From an uncultured Prevotellaceae bacterium (GTDB lineage Bacteria; Bacteroidota; Bacteroidia; Bacteroidales; Muribaculaceae), in the NCBI GenBank assembly GCA_900318865.1, contig ONMF01000005.1, forward strand, positions 115,948 through 179,947: a DNA stretch of 64,000 bases, written 5' to 3'. Numbering within the stretch: the stretch's first letter is position 1; every line of letters begins with the position of its first letter. This document shows positions 17,951 to 26,408 of this stretch, piece after piece. A model generated the notes under the pieces. It had not been told where the DNA came from and made no database searches. It saw nothing but the letters and a program-made list of their open reading frames with translations. Position numbers and translations under genes: made by a program.

Positions 17951-18860
17951 GCACCTTGGTCACTTCGAACCACGGCAGCAGGTCGGGCTTGCCCAGGGTG
18001 TTGATGACGGTGATCAGGCCACGGGCCTTGTCAACCTTCTCAATCTTGCAATTGGGCTTGTAGGTGCTGGTGAACAATGCCCACACCTCGTCGCCGGCCT
18101 TCAAATCCTCGTTGACAGGAATCAGACGGCAGTCGGATTTCTTGGCCACAGCGGGCGCATTGGCAAACATCTGCAGGAACAATTTGTCGCCGGCAATGCT
18201 GATGATGCGGCCGTTCTTCCACTCGGTGCCTTCTTTCACAGCCACCTGGGCGCCGGGCATCCACTCACCGTCCTTGAGGACGTAGAACGAGTTGGCGGGC
18301 AGTTGCGTGTCGGCGAAGCGGTTGCCGAAACCGGGCTTCTCGGGGTCGTCGTTCCACATCATGTCCATATAGTTCACTTTGGGCTCGGCTGGGTTGCTGG
18401 CGTCGGTCACATAGGCGCGCTGCAAGTCACCGCCACCCTTGATGTTCCAGGTAACAATCAGGTCGCCTTTCTTGGCAGTCTGCCCTTCCGGAATGGGAAT
18501 GATATAGAGGTTGGGAACCTTGTAGTCACCACGCTTCACTTGGCTGAAATCTTTTCCGACGACGGCCATTTCGGTCTGCAGCAGGCTCATGCCTTGCTTG
18601 GAGAGGTCTTTGCCCTCTTTGAGCCTTCTCTCATAATCCCATGCCGCAAGCACGATTTGACCTTCTTTCGCATCGAGAGCCACCTCGCGTGGGAAGTCCC
18701 ACGGATATGCGGCCTTGTCAACTTCAGCCTCAGCCACAGCCTCGCCTGCTTCCACAACGGCGCTGTCGGCACCGTTAGCATTGTTCTCACTGTTGTTGCC
18801 GCAACTCATCGTTGCCAGGGCTACCAGGGCAGCCATCAAAAGGGTTTTCTTCATAGTCAT
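17943..18860 (-). CDS. Lipoprotein of unknown function
   Basis: This 305-aa protein has a lipoprotein signal with lipobox ATMSC (Cys about residue 20), followed by a Glu/Ala-rich spacer. The mature part has two similar beta-rich portions: VAAWDYERRLKEGKD..DYKVPNLYIIPIPEGQTAKKGD, then PANSFYVLKDGEWMPGAQVA and ALFTSTYKPNCKIEKVDKAR, resembling SH3-like or Tudor-like barrels. No enzyme motif is seen. A start at the second ATG (18854, MKKTLL) is as likely. A -7 box (TAATTTTG, 18895-18902) lies about 35 bp upstream. Its 3' end abuts the truncated LRR gene. Confidence 0.75.
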   Translation of the reverse strand: MTMKKTLLMAALVALATMSCGNNSENNANGADSAVVEAGEAVAEAEVDKAAYPWDFPREVALDAKEGQIVLAAWDYERRLKEGKDLSKQGMSLLQTEMAVVGKDFSQVKRGDYKVPNLYIIPIPEGQTAKKGDLIVTWNIKGGGDLQRAYVTDASNPAEPKVNYMDMMWNDDPEKPGFGNRFADTQLPANSFYVLKDGEWMPGAQVAVKEGTEWKNGRIISIAGDKLFLQMFANAPAVAKKSDCRLIPVNEDLKAGDEVWALFTSTYKPNCKIEKVDKARGLITVINTLGKPDLLPWFEVTKVLD

Positions 18861-19060
18861 GATAATTTTGAATTGTTTGAGATATTCTTTTTTGCAAAAT
18901 TACCTCAAATCGGCAACCCGATAATTATCATTTTTTTGAAAAATCTTATCATTTTGTGCGAAAACTCCCACCGAAAACCCTGTACCCTCACATTTCCGCA
19001 CCCGGTGCCGCATCAAGCCGCACAGGAGAGGACAGAACGATGCACCGTGACGATGATGAC

Positions 19061-20779
19061 TTATTTTGCGCCGGCGGCAGGCTCTTGATTCTGCCACTGG
19101 GTGGGCGTCACACCCATGGCACGCTTGAAGGCCCGGTTGAAATTGGGCGTGTCGGCATAGCCGCACAGCACTCCCACCTCGGCAATGGTCAGCTGCCGCT
19201 GGGTGTCGAGCAGATGACAAGCGCGGCGAAGCCTGATGGATTGAATCAGATTTTGCGGTTTCTGGCCGGTAGCGTCTTGAACTCGCTGCCTCAACCGGTA
19301 AGGGCTCATGCCCATGCGCCGGGCCACTGCGGCCACATCGAGGGTGCCTTCATCGAGCAGCTGGTTGACGACCGTTTCTATTTGTTGCTCAAACGTAGGT
19401 TCCGAAGGTTCTTCCCCCGCCGGAACCGATTCTGCGCTCTCGCCGGCCTGGGCATTGACGACCACGAGTTGATGGTATTTTTCGCGTAATTCTTCCAGCC
19501 GCTCGCGCAACCGACGGTTCTCTTGCTGCTGGCGCACTTGCCGGCGGCGCATGGCCCACCACACAGCCACAGCCAGCACCAGCACCGCGGCCAGCACCAG
19601 CAGTGCCACACACACCGCACGCTTGCGCGCCGCACGCTCGGCAAGGTTCTGGGCCTGCAATTCATCATTGCGCAGCTCCGAACTGTAGCGGCCCATGCTC
19701 TGTGCGGTTTCTTTGTCGTAGATAGAATCTTTCAGTTCCTTGTAACGTTCCATCTGCGCCAGTGCCGCGGCAGGGTCCGATGGCTTCAGCGCCCGGTAGA
19801 GGCCCAAGCGGGCATGGCTTTCGTTGTAATCGTCATGTAATTTCACAAACAGGTCGATGGCCTCGCGATAGTAGTCGGCCGCACGGTCAAACTGATTTTC
19901 GGCCAGCAGCACACCGCCCATCTGGTTGCAGGCGATGCCCAGCGACTGCAAGTTGCCGTCGGCACGGAGCTGCGGAATGGCCACTTGCAGGGCGCGGCGA
20001 GCCACATCGGTGTGCTTGAGCCACAGCAGGGCGGCAGCCATCTGCGACAGGCGCACAGCGGCCTTCTCGGGGCGTTGCAACCGCTTCTCCAGTTGATAGG
20101 CCTGCGTGGCGAACGACAGCGACCGCACCTCATCGCCAAGCGAATGATAAACCTCGCTGGCCATGCCGCACAGCACAGCCATGCGCACGGGGTTGCCGGC
20201 CTTGCGAGCCTCGCCGATGCCTCGCAGCACATATTGCTCGGCCTCCTTGGGCTGACGGGCGGCCATATAGATAGCCGCCAGCGTGTTCAGGCTGGAACTG
20301 ATTCGGTCGGCATCCTGGCTGGCACAGTCCAATCGATAGCAGCGCTGGGCATAGTGCGCGGCGCGCTCGTAATCCGACAGGCGGATATAATTCACCGCCA
20401 GCAGGTTCAGGCAGTCGCCCAGCACCAGCGGGTCGTTGCCCCGCTCAAGCAGGGGCAGCGATTTCAGTGCCAGGCGCAGCGACTGGGCGTAGCGCTGGGC
20501 GTCGCAGTAATACTCGGCGCCCCAGTACCACACTTGCGATGCCACCGAGTCGGGCGGCGTATCGGCCTCGAAGTGCACCGTCTCGTCGATAAAGCCGCTG
20601 GCCTTCAAGGCATCGAAAAAGGCATTGGCCACCTGAAATTGCCGATGGGTGTCGTACTGGGTAAGCAGCGAGTCGGCCGCCTCACGTGAATGAGCCGCTG
20701 CCACCGATAAAAACAACACAAGCAACGCCACCACCCATCGGCTGGCGTCACTTGCTGGTTTATAGGGTCGGGACATCAT
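19061..20779 (-). CDS. TPR sensor with transmembrane helix and AraC-type DNA-binding domain
   Basis: This 572-aa protein has a signal peptide/anchor (SRWVVALLVLFLSVAAAHS), about 350 residues of tetratricopeptide-type helical repeats, a membrane helix near residues 400-425 (AVCVALLVLAAVLVLAVAVW), a coiled coil, and a C-terminal AraC helix-turn-helix (SPYRLRQRVQDATGQKPQ, then IAEVGVLCGYADTPNFNRAF). Such proteins place a sensory TPR region in the periplasm and a DNA-binding domain in the cytoplasm. I chose the Met-Met at 20779 because it gives a signal peptide; the longer frame adds 67 Arg/Pro-rich residues. The target genes are unknown. Confidence 0.85.
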   Translation of the reverse strand: MMSRPYKPASDASRWVVALLVLFLSVAAAHSREAADSLLTQYDTHRQFQVANAFFDALKASGFIDETVHFEADTPPDSVASQVWYWGAEYYCDAQRYAQSLRLALKSLPLLERGNDPLVLGDCLNLLAVNYIRLSDYERAAHYAQRCYRLDCASQDADRISSSLNTLAAIYMAARQPKEAEQYVLRGIGEARKAGNPVRMAVLCGMASEVYHSLGDEVRSLSFATQAYQLEKRLQRPEKAAVRLSQMAAALLWLKHTDVARRALQVAIPQLRADGNLQSLGIACNQMGGVLLAENQFDRAADYYREAIDLFVKLHDDYNESHARLGLYRALKPSDPAAALAQMERYKELKDSIYDKETAQSMGRYSSELRNDELQAQNLAERAARKRAVCVALLVLAAVLVLAVAVWWAMRRRQVRQQQENRRLRERLEELREKYHQLVVVNAQAGESAESVPAGEEPSEPTFEQQIETVVNQLLDEGTLDVAAVARRMGMSPYRLRQRVQDATGQKPQNLIQSIRLRRACHLLDTQRQLTIAEVGVLCGYADTPNFNRAFKRAMGVTPTQWQNQEPAAGAK

Positions 20780-20841
20780 CGTGCCTGGGCGCCGTGACGG
20801 GCACCTGCCGATGTTCTCACGCGACATGCACATGGGGCAAA

Positions 20842-21615
20842 TCACTCGTTCTTGGCGTCGGCTTCGCTCACACCGGCCAGAGCGGGGTCGATGAGGATAC
20901 GGCCGCAATACTCGCACACGATGATTTTCTTGTGCATCTTGATTTCCATCTGGCGCTGGGCCGGAATGCGGTTGAAGCAACCGCCGCAGGCGTTACGCTG
21001 CACATAGACCACTCCCAGGCCATTGCGGGCGTTCTTGCGGATGCGCTTGAAGGCCGTGAGCAGGCGGGCATCAATCTTGCCCTCGAGTTTCTTGGCTTGC
21101 TCGCGCAGCTTCTCCTCGTCCTGCTTGGTCTCGCTCACGATTTCGCTCAGCTCGCTCTTCTTGTCGGCCAGCACATGCTTGTGGTCGTCAAGAATTTCCT
21201 GTGCGTGATCAATCTCGGCTTGGATGGCTTCGATTTTCCGGGCGGCCTCGTTCATTTTCTTCTCGGCCAGCTCAATGTTGAGGTGCTGGTACTCAATCTC
21301 CTTGGTGAGATAGTCGTACTCGCGGTTGTTGCGCACGTTGTCCTGCTGCTGCGTGTAGCGATCGATGTCGGCAATGGCCTGGTCGCGCAGGGCGGCCTGC
21401 TGCTTGATGTCGCCGTTCAGTGCGGTAATCTCCTCGGCAAAGTTGGTCACGCGGGTCTGCAGGCCTGCTATCTCGTCCTCCAGGTCTTGCACCTCGAGCG
21501 GCAGCTCGCCGCGCAGGGTCTTGATGCGGTCCACCTCGGAGAGGATGGTTTGCAGGTGATACAGCGTTTTCAGGCGCTCCTCCACAGTGAGTTCTTTTTC
21601 TTCCTTTTTAGCCAT
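20842..21615 (-). CDS. Coiled-coil protein with C4 zinc ribbon (CdsZ/DUF164 family)
   Basis: This 257-aa protein is mostly a long antiparallel coiled coil (residues about 10-190, heptads rich in Glu, Lys, Leu). It ends in a four-cysteine zinc ribbon (NACGGCF and CEYCGRIL), as in the zf-RING_7/DUF164 family. Members are widespread, bind nucleic acid or secretion-related partners, and often lie next to Nif3-family genes, as here (3 bp from the upstream stop). Codon use and length are ordinary. The exact role is unknown. Confidence 0.88.
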   Translation of the reverse strand: MAKKEEKELTVEERLKTLYHLQTILSEVDRIKTLRGELPLEVQDLEDEIAGLQTRVTNFAEEITALNGDIKQQAALRDQAIADIDRYTQQQDNVRNNREYDYLTKEIEYQHLNIELAEKKMNEAARKIEAIQAEIDHAQEILDDHKHVLADKKSELSEIVSETKQDEEKLREQAKKLEGKIDARLLTAFKRIRKNARNGLGVVYVQRNACGGCFNRIPAQRQMEIKMHKKIIVCEYCGRILIDPALAGVSEADAKNE

Positions 21616-21618
21616 AGA

Positions 21619-22401
21619 TTATAAATATTTGATCTGATTTGTTTCGTCTTTCGCAAAAGCGACTGCAAAGTTAGGATTTTTTTTCTGAATTATGTCATAA
21701 AAAATCTCTTTTGTAAAGTGTTCGCTCTCATAGTGCCCCACGTCGACCATGACAATGCGGTCGTTCTTCTCCAGAAAATCGTGGTATTTCATATCACCGC
21801 TGACAAACACCTGAGCGCCTGCGGCAATGGCATTGTCGGCCAAGAAAGCGCCGGCTCCGCCACACAGGGCCACGCGGGTCACCACGGCGCGCGGGTCGCC
21901 GCTGTAGCGCACGCCATCGGCCTCGAAGGCTTCCTTGCAGCGCGCCACAAAATGCTCCACAGTGGTTGGCTCCACATTGCCCACCACGCCGCACCCCACC
22001 TGCGGACCGGCCGCCGGATGGGCTTCAAGCACCTCCACATCGGTCATGGCCAGGCGCTTGGCCATGTGCCACGACACGCCCCCGGGGGCATTGTCCATGC
22101 TGGTATGGGCGCTATAGACGGCCACATCGTGCTTCACGGCTGCAGCCACCACGCGCTCGGTCACGCTGCCACCCACCAGATGCTTGATTCCGCGGAAGAT
22201 GAGCGGATGATGCGAGACGACCAGGTTGCACCCTCGGCCGATGGCTTCGGCCATCACGGCCTCGGTGGCGTCGGTGCACAGCAGCACACCGGTCACCACG
22301 GCATGGCGGTTGCCCACCTGCAGGCCGCTATTGTCCCACTCCTCCTGATAGGCCAGCGGGGCTTTCTGCTCAATGGCATCGATGATTTCCTGTACGGTCA
22401 T
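21619..22401 (-). CDS. Nif3-family dinuclear metal-binding protein (YbgI/YqfO type)
   Basis: This 260-aa protein matches the NIF3/DUF34 family. It has QEIIDAIEQKAPLAYQEEWDNSGLQVG at the start (here split by description only), the metal-ligand motif VVSHHPLIFRG, VYSAHTSMDNAPGG, and the C-terminal GHYESE motif. These histidines and acids bind two metal ions. The family is conserved but its physiological reaction is unsettled; some members are labelled GTP cyclohydrolase 1 type 2. It lies between aspS and the zinc-ribbon gene, with gaps of 12 and 3 bp, so the three are likely cotranscribed. Confidence 0.9.
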   Translation of the reverse strand: MTVQEIIDAIEQKAPLAYQEEWDNSGLQVGNRHAVVTGVLLCTDATEAVMAEAIGRGCNLVVSHHPLIFRGIKHLVGGSVTERVVAAAVKHDVAVYSAHTSMDNAPGGVSWHMAKRLAMTDVEVLEAHPAAGPQVGCGVVGNVEPTTVEHFVARCKEAFEADGVRYSGDPRAVVTRVALCGGAGAFLADNAIAAGAQVFVSGDMKYHDFLEKNDRIVMVDVGHYESEHFTKEIFYDIIQKKNPNFAVAFAKDETNQIKYL

Positions 22402-22413
22402 GGCACGGCAAGG

Positions 22414-24171
22414 TCAAGATTTCTTGATGTCGATGCACAATTCGTCGAGCTGCTGCTGAGCGATGGGGCTGGGAGCGTCGAGCATCACGTCGCGTCCGCT
22501 GTTGTTCTTCGGGAAGGCGATACAGTCGCGGATGCTGTCGAGGCCGGCCATAATCGACACAAAGCGGTCGAACCCGAATGCCAGTCCGGCATGAGGGGGC
22601 GCACCGTACTTGAACGCATTGATCAGGAAGCCGAACTGGGCCATGGCCTGCTCGGGCGTGAAGCCCAAAATCTTGAACATTTTCTCTTGCAAATCGCCCT
22701 CATGGATACGCAGCGAGCCGCCACCCACCTCGATGCCGTTGCACACGAAGTCGTAGGCCATGGCGCGCACGCGCTCGGGATGCTCATCGAGCAGGGGGAT
22801 GTCGGCAGGATTGGGCATCGTGAACGGGTGATGCGTGGCCATCAAGCGCTGCTCCTCGTCGCTCCACTCAAAGAGCGGGAAGTCCACAATCCACAAGCAC
22901 TCGAAGCGGTTCTTGTCGCGCAGGCCCAGGCGGTCGCCCATCTCCAGGCGCAGGGTGCACAGCTGGATGCGGGTCTTGTTGGCGTTGTCACCGCTCATCA
23001 GCAGCACCAGGTCGCCGTCGTTGGCGCCCATCTTAGCCTTGAGTTGCTGCCACACGGCCGGGTCGTAGAACTTGTCGATACTGCTCTTCACGGTGCCATC
23101 GGCATTGAACTTGACGTACACCAACCCCTTGGCACCCACTTGCGGACGCTTCACAAAGTCGACCAGACCGTCGAGCTGCTTGCGAGTGTAGTCGGCGCAG
23201 CCGGGCACGCAGATGCCACCAATGTAGGCAGCATCGTTAAACACCGGGAACGTACCGGTGCCCTTGAGGACGTCGTCCACCTCCACAAAGGTCATGCCGA
23301 AGCGCAGGTCGGGCTTGTCGCTGCCATAGAGGCGCATAGCCTCGTGCCACGTCATCTGCTGCAACTTGGCCGGCAGGTCCACGCCGCGCACTTCCTTGAA
23401 CAAATGGCGAGCCAGGCCTTCGAACACCTCTATCACGTCCTCCTGGTCCACAAAACTCATCTCGCAGTCGATTTGTGTGAATTCCGGCTGGCGGTCGGCA
23501 CGCAGATCCTCGTCGCGGAAACATTTTGCAATCTGGAAGTAGCGGTCAAAGCCGGCCACCATGAGCAACTGTTTCAGCGTTTGCGGGCTCTGCGGCAAGG
23601 CGTAGAACTGACCGGGATTCATGCGCGAGGGCACCACAAAGTCGCGTGCTCCCTCGGGCGTGGAACCAATCAAAATGGGTGTCTCGACCTCCAAGAAACC
23701 CTTGTCGTCAAGATAATTGCGAATCAGGATGGCCATATTGTGCCGCAACTCCAGGTTTTTGCGCACGGCCTGACGGCGCAAGTCCAGATAACGATAGCGC
23801 ATGCGCAGGTCGTCGCCGCCATCGGTGTTGTCCTCGATGGTGAACGGCGGGGTTACACTCTCGCTCAGCACGCGCAGTTCGGTGGCGATGATTTCCACGT
23901 CGCCGGTGGCCATGTTGGCATTCTTGCTCTGGCGCTCGGCAACGGCCCCGCGCACCTGAATCACGTATTCGCGCCCCAGGTGGTTGGCCCGCTCACACAG
24001 GTCAGCATCGTTTTCGTTGTTGAACACAATCTGGGTTATTCCATAGCGGTCGCGCAGGTCAACAAATGTCATTCCTCCCATTTTGCGAGTACGCTGCACC
24101 CATCCGGCAAGCGTCACGATCTCGCCCACGTGCTCCAGGCGAAGTTCTCCACAAGTTCTTGTTCTGTACAT
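22414..24171 (-). CDS. aspS: Aspartyl-tRNA synthetase
   Basis: AspRS (585 aa) charges tRNA-Asp. It has the N-terminal OB-fold anticodon domain ([20 protein letters not shown]), class II motif 2 ([20 protein letters not shown]), the amino-acid-binding loop [14 protein letters not shown], the bacterial GAD insertion (about 300-420) and motif 3 ([15 protein letters not shown]). This is the bacterial type. A -7 box (TAACTTTG, 24217-24224) lies about 45 bp upstream. It is probably the first gene of an aspS-nif3-cdsZ operon. Confidence 0.97.
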   Translation of the reverse strand: MYRTRTCGELRLEHVGEIVTLAGWVQRTRKMGGMTFVDLRDRYGITQIVFNNENDADLCERANHLGREYVIQVRGAVAERQSKNANMATGDVEIIATELRVLSESVTPPFTIEDNTDGGDDLRMRYRYLDLRRQAVRKNLELRHNMAILIRNYLDDKGFLEVETPILIGSTPEGARDFVVPSRMNPGQFYALPQSPQTLKQLLMVAGFDRYFQIAKCFRDEDLRADRQPEFTQIDCEMSFVDQEDVIEVFEGLARHLFKEVRGVDLPAKLQQMTWHEAMRLYGSDKPDLRFGMTFVEVDDVLKGTGTFPVFNDAAYIGGICVPGCADYTRKQLDGLVDFVKRPQVGAKGLVYVKFNADGTVKSSIDKFYDPAVWQQLKAKMGANDGDLVLLMSGDNANKTRIQLCTLRLEMGDRLGLRDKNRFECLWIVDFPLFEWSDEEQRLMATHHPFTMPNPADIPLLDEHPERVRAMAYDFVCNGIEVGGGSLRIHEGDLQEKMFKILGFTPEQAMAQFGFLINAFKYGAPPHAGLAFGFDRFVSIMAGLDSIRDCIAFPKNNSGRDVMLDAPSPIAQQQLDELCIDIKKS

Positions 24172-24319
24172 ATTCTTTGTCTTGTTGTTATAGATTTTTC
24201 AGACCATTACAATTTACAAAGTTACAACTTTCTTGGCACATTCAGCCCCCCATCCCGAAAAAATGGCCATTTTTTTCAAATAATTATCAATTATCCCTTT
24301 TCAATTGTCAATATTTTAT

Positions 24320-24327
24320 TACCTTTG
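24320..24327 (+). promoter_or_regulatory. -7 element for tRNA-Pro(UGG)
   Basis: TACCTTTG matches TAnnTTTG and lies 35 bp before the tRNA. No clear -33 box is seen. Confidence 0.5.
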
Positions 24328-24361
24328 CACCGCTTTTCACCCCACGGGGGTGGAGGGTTTT

Positions 24362-24439
24362 CGGGGTGTAGCGCAGTCCGGTTAGCGCGCCTGCTTTGGG
24401 AGCAGGAGGTCCCTGGTTCGAATCCAGGTACCCCGACCA
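24362..24439 (+). tRNA. tRNA-Pro (anticodon UGG), CCA encoded
   Basis: A full cloverleaf can be drawn. The acceptor stem CGGGGTG pairs with TACCCCG with one G-T pair. The anticodon arm CTGC-TTTGGGA-GCAG gives anticodon TGG, and the T arm is CCTGG-TTCGAAT-CCAGG. The discriminator A is followed by an encoded CCA. A hairpin terminator follows. Confidence 0.93.
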
Positions 24440-24446
24440 ACGACTT

Positions 24447-24495
24447 AAAACGCCGATTATAAGTGATGAGGCAGCACTTATGATTGGCGTTTTTT
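24447..24495 (+). terminator. Terminator after tRNA-Pro(UGG)
   Basis: An inverted repeat pairs AAACGCC-GAT-ATAAGTG with CACTTAT-GAT-GGCGTTT, nearly continuous over 18 bp, and ends in a T-run at about 24489-24495. Confidence 0.75.
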
Positions 24496-24591
24496 GCTTC
24501 AATCACGTTCAAAGACGGCTGGCAATAACGAACTTGTCACGACTCACATAGTATGACTATCAGCAGAAACCTTGCAAGAAAACAGCGTTCA

Positions 24592-25314
24592 CTACTTCCT
24601 ATTGGGATTTCCTTTACGGCGTGTGAACACGGCAAAGATGTTGTAACTGATGCCGTCGTCGTAGGTGTCTTCACCCTCGTATGTCTTCACCCTGCGCACC
24701 ACGCGTATCGTAACAGGCAGGACAATGATTTCATAGACCGTCTTCAGCACCAATTGTGAAAGCATCATCAGCGGCAGCTCGTTGTTGGGCAGAACGCCAT
24801 AGAACGCCAGTGGGAAAAAGAGGAGAGAATCGGCACCCTCGCCACATATCGTGCTCATGATGGCGCGGAGGGGGAAACGCTTCCCCCTGTCGGCAATCTT
24901 CATCCGGCTCATGACATAGGCATTCACGAAACTACCGGCAAGAAATGAGACGAACGATGCCAATGCAATGCGTGGCGTCAGTCCGAATATAGCGTGGAAG
25001 CCCTCGTCATTCTCCCAGTAAGGCGCACCGGGGATGGCATCGGCGAGCGAGGCAACGGCCATGAAGCAGAAGTTGGTGATAAATCCCAACCATATCAAAA
25101 TGCTTACACGCCGATAACCCCAAATCTCGCACACCACATCGTTGACGATATACGAAACAGGGAAAATCAGCAGTCCGCCTGTCAGATGCAACGGTCCTAA
25201 GACCATTTGCTTAGTTTCGAGTATGTTGGATGCTATCAAGCACACCGTAAAGACGATGCTCAGCACCATGAACAGCACCGACACCATTGTCTTATTTTTT
25301 TTTGTCATGTCCAT
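24592..25314 (-). CDS. Queuosine-precursor transporter family (YhhQ/VUT) membrane protein
   Basis: This 240-aa protein has six or so membrane helices and the VUT-family signatures IASNILETKQMVLG, GGLLIFPVSYIVNDVVCEIWGYRR and LRAIMSTICGEGADSLLFFPLAF. Family members import queuine or preQ1-type precursors for tRNA queuosine modification. No other queuosine gene is in the window, which fits a salvage-only organism. I saw no preQ1 riboswitch upstream, but a perfect 14-bp palindrome lies about 95 bp before the ATG. A plausible -7 box TATATTTG sits about 55 bp upstream. It is the last gene of an AT-rich block of single genes. Confidence 0.82.
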   Translation of the reverse strand: MDMTKKNKTMVSVLFMVLSIVFTVCLIASNILETKQMVLGPLHLTGGLLIFPVSYIVNDVVCEIWGYRRVSILIWLGFITNFCFMAVASLADAIPGAPYWENDEGFHAIFGLTPRIALASFVSFLAGSFVNAYVMSRMKIADRGKRFPLRAIMSTICGEGADSLLFFPLAFYGVLPNNELPLMMLSQLVLKTVYEIIVLPVTIRVVRRVKTYEGEDTYDDGISYNIFAVFTRRKGNPNRK

Positions 25315-25408
25315 ACAAAGTGATCGTTTCTGCTTGGCATTAAATTCCGGGCTTCACCAGTTGATTCAAATATATGTCTCTTTTTATCTGCATAGTACAA
25401 CGAATTTG

Positions 25409-25422
25409 TGGCACATGTGCCA
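25409..25422. promoter_or_regulatory. Perfect 14-bp palindrome upstream of the VUT transporter
   Basis: TGGCACATGTGCCA is self-complementary over all 14 bases and lies in the leader region of the transporter gene, upstream of its likely -7 box. The form suits a dimeric regulator. No regulator is identified. Confidence 0.4.
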
Positions 25423-25458
25423 ATTTCTCAGCCTAAATACGTTTGTTTCACAATTCGA

Positions 25459-25476
25459 TAAATTCCGATTTATCTG
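25459..25476 (-). repeat. Cassette-border motif, copy a (minus orientation)
   Basis: On the minus strand this reads CAGATAAATCGGAATTTA, identical over 18 bases to copy c. It lies 31 bp after the stop of the glutaredoxin-like gene. The core TAAATYGGAATTTA is shared by five sites in this block. Confidence 0.6.
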
Positions 25477-25506
25477 TTTCTAAAGAGTAGCAATTACTAT
25501 GAGTCT

Positions 25507-25809
25507 TCAACACCCACTGCCGTCAATGCTACACGTAAGCCCATCACTATCGTCAGCCATCGGCTCCAAACCAGCATCTTTTGAGGACAGAGTAACAGTT
25601 CCATCCTCCAGCACATAGCATGGTACTCCCAAATCACCAATCTTCTTTGCTTCGTCGAAAGCAGGATTATTGTCTCTCAAATCAAGGAACTGCTTCAGAT
25701 TACACACATTTTTACTTATATCAATTACCTCAAACTGAGTATTTCCTTCCACCTGCCGCTCAACATATTCGCAATACGGGCAGGTTTTCATTACAAACAT
25801 CTTAATCAT
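25507..25809 (-). CDS. Glutaredoxin-like small redox protein
   Basis: This 100-aa protein has a thioredoxin-fold start with the active site CPYC (MIKMFVMKTCPYCEYVERQV; Cys10 and Cys13), a cis-proline-type segment GVPCYVLEDGTV, and a C-terminal pair of cysteines (LTCSIDGSGC). That pattern suits a glutaredoxin-related thiol oxidoreductase acting in the cytoplasm. A -7 box (TACCTTTG, 25849-25856) lies 40 bp upstream. It is flanked by border motifs a and b and has no functional link to its neighbours. The AT-rich composition differs from the core genes. Confidence 0.82.
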   Translation of the reverse strand: MIKMFVMKTCPYCEYVERQVEGNTQFEVIDISKNVCNLKQFLDLRDNNPAFDEAKKIGDLGVPCYVLEDGTVTLSSKDAGLEPMADDSDGLTCSIDGSGC

Positions 25810-25859
25810 TGTTCTTTTGAGTTTTGAGTCCGTTCAATTTACCAATTGCAAAGGTACAC

Positions 25860-25873
25860 TAAATTGGAATTTA
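25860..25873 (+). repeat. Cassette-border motif, copy b (plus orientation)
   Basis: TAAATTGGAATTTA on the plus strand; 16 bases including flanks (C before, C after) are identical to copy d. It lies 14 bp after the stop of the nuclease-like gene and 4 bp upstream of the -7 box of the glutaredoxin gene. Confidence 0.6.
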
Positions 25874-25887
25874 CATGTTTTATTTTA

Positions 25888-26319
25888 TCATTTCTTTTGA
25901 TATAGACATTTCCCTCTTCTGTAATCATCAGGAGAAATTCTGCTTTTACCATCAAATTCTAATTCATAGTTATTGACATCCCATTCCCATGCTTCTTGCA
26001 TTATATAATTTTTGTCATACAAAATCCAAATGAGTTTATCCCATAGATAATTAGTCGCTTTTGCTACTTTAGTGACTTTACTGCCAGGCTTACCGCTTGG
26101 ACGATTCGCTTTAACTTGGTATCTTTGATGATTAAAAACAAAATCCGAGCCTTTACTTACAGCGGTTTTATCTTTCATATATTCAGAATACTCCCTTTCT
26201 GTCATTCCGACTAACAGTGCTGCATCATATTCTGAAATCGCACTTGTAATTGAAGGAGCTACTCCATAACATTTTTGCCATTCTAATGCAATATCAACAA
26301 GTTTATTTCTTAATGTCAT
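25888..26319 (-). CDS. Unknown protein, possibly PD-(D/E)xK nuclease-like
   Basis: This 143-aa protein is not one I can name with confidence. The segment SDFVFNHQRYQVKANRPSGK has an Asp followed about ten residues later by a Gln-x-Lys on a strand, which is the layout of the PD-(D/E)xK nuclease active site. A Trp-rich part follows (YLWDKLIWILYDKNYIMQEA). The N-terminus is helical. The gene is AT-rich, stands alone between border motifs b and c, and has no methylase partner, so a classical restriction system is unlikely. A defence or repair role is only a guess. Confidence 0.65.
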   Translation of the reverse strand: MTLRNKLVDIALEWQKCYGVAPSITSAISEYDAALLVGMTEREYSEYMKDKTAVSKGSDFVFNHQRYQVKANRPSGKPGSKVTKVAKATNYLWDKLIWILYDKNYIMQEAWEWDVNNYELEFDGKSRISPDDYRRGKCLYQKK

Positions 26320-26374
26320 ATATCATTTAGGAATAATGTAATTTGTTTGGTTTATTACTTTGTAATTGGAACGC

Positions 26375-26392
26375 TAAATTCCGATTTATCTG
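26375..26392 (-). repeat. Cassette-border motif, copy c (minus orientation)
   Basis: On the minus strand CAGATAAATCGGAATTTA, identical to copy a over 18 bases. It lies 16 bp after the stop of the esterase-like gene and 55 bp before the start of the nuclease-like gene. Confidence 0.6.
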
Positions 26393-26408
26393 CTTGTCTT
26401 TTCGAAAT

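Noticed and set aside
21718..24462. A 914-codon open frame on the plus strand
   Set aside because: It lies opposite the Nif3 and aspS genes, is rich in His, Gln and Leu as expected for the complement of a high-GC gene, and matches no protein type.
25409..25422. Sigma-54 promoter at TGGCAC before the VUT gene
   Set aside because: The TTGC element at the required distance is missing and the orientation is wrong for the gene.
25315..25490. preQ1 riboswitch before the queuosine transporter
   Set aside because: I looked for the small C-rich loop and A-rich tail of a preQ1 aptamer and did not find it; only the palindrome is present.
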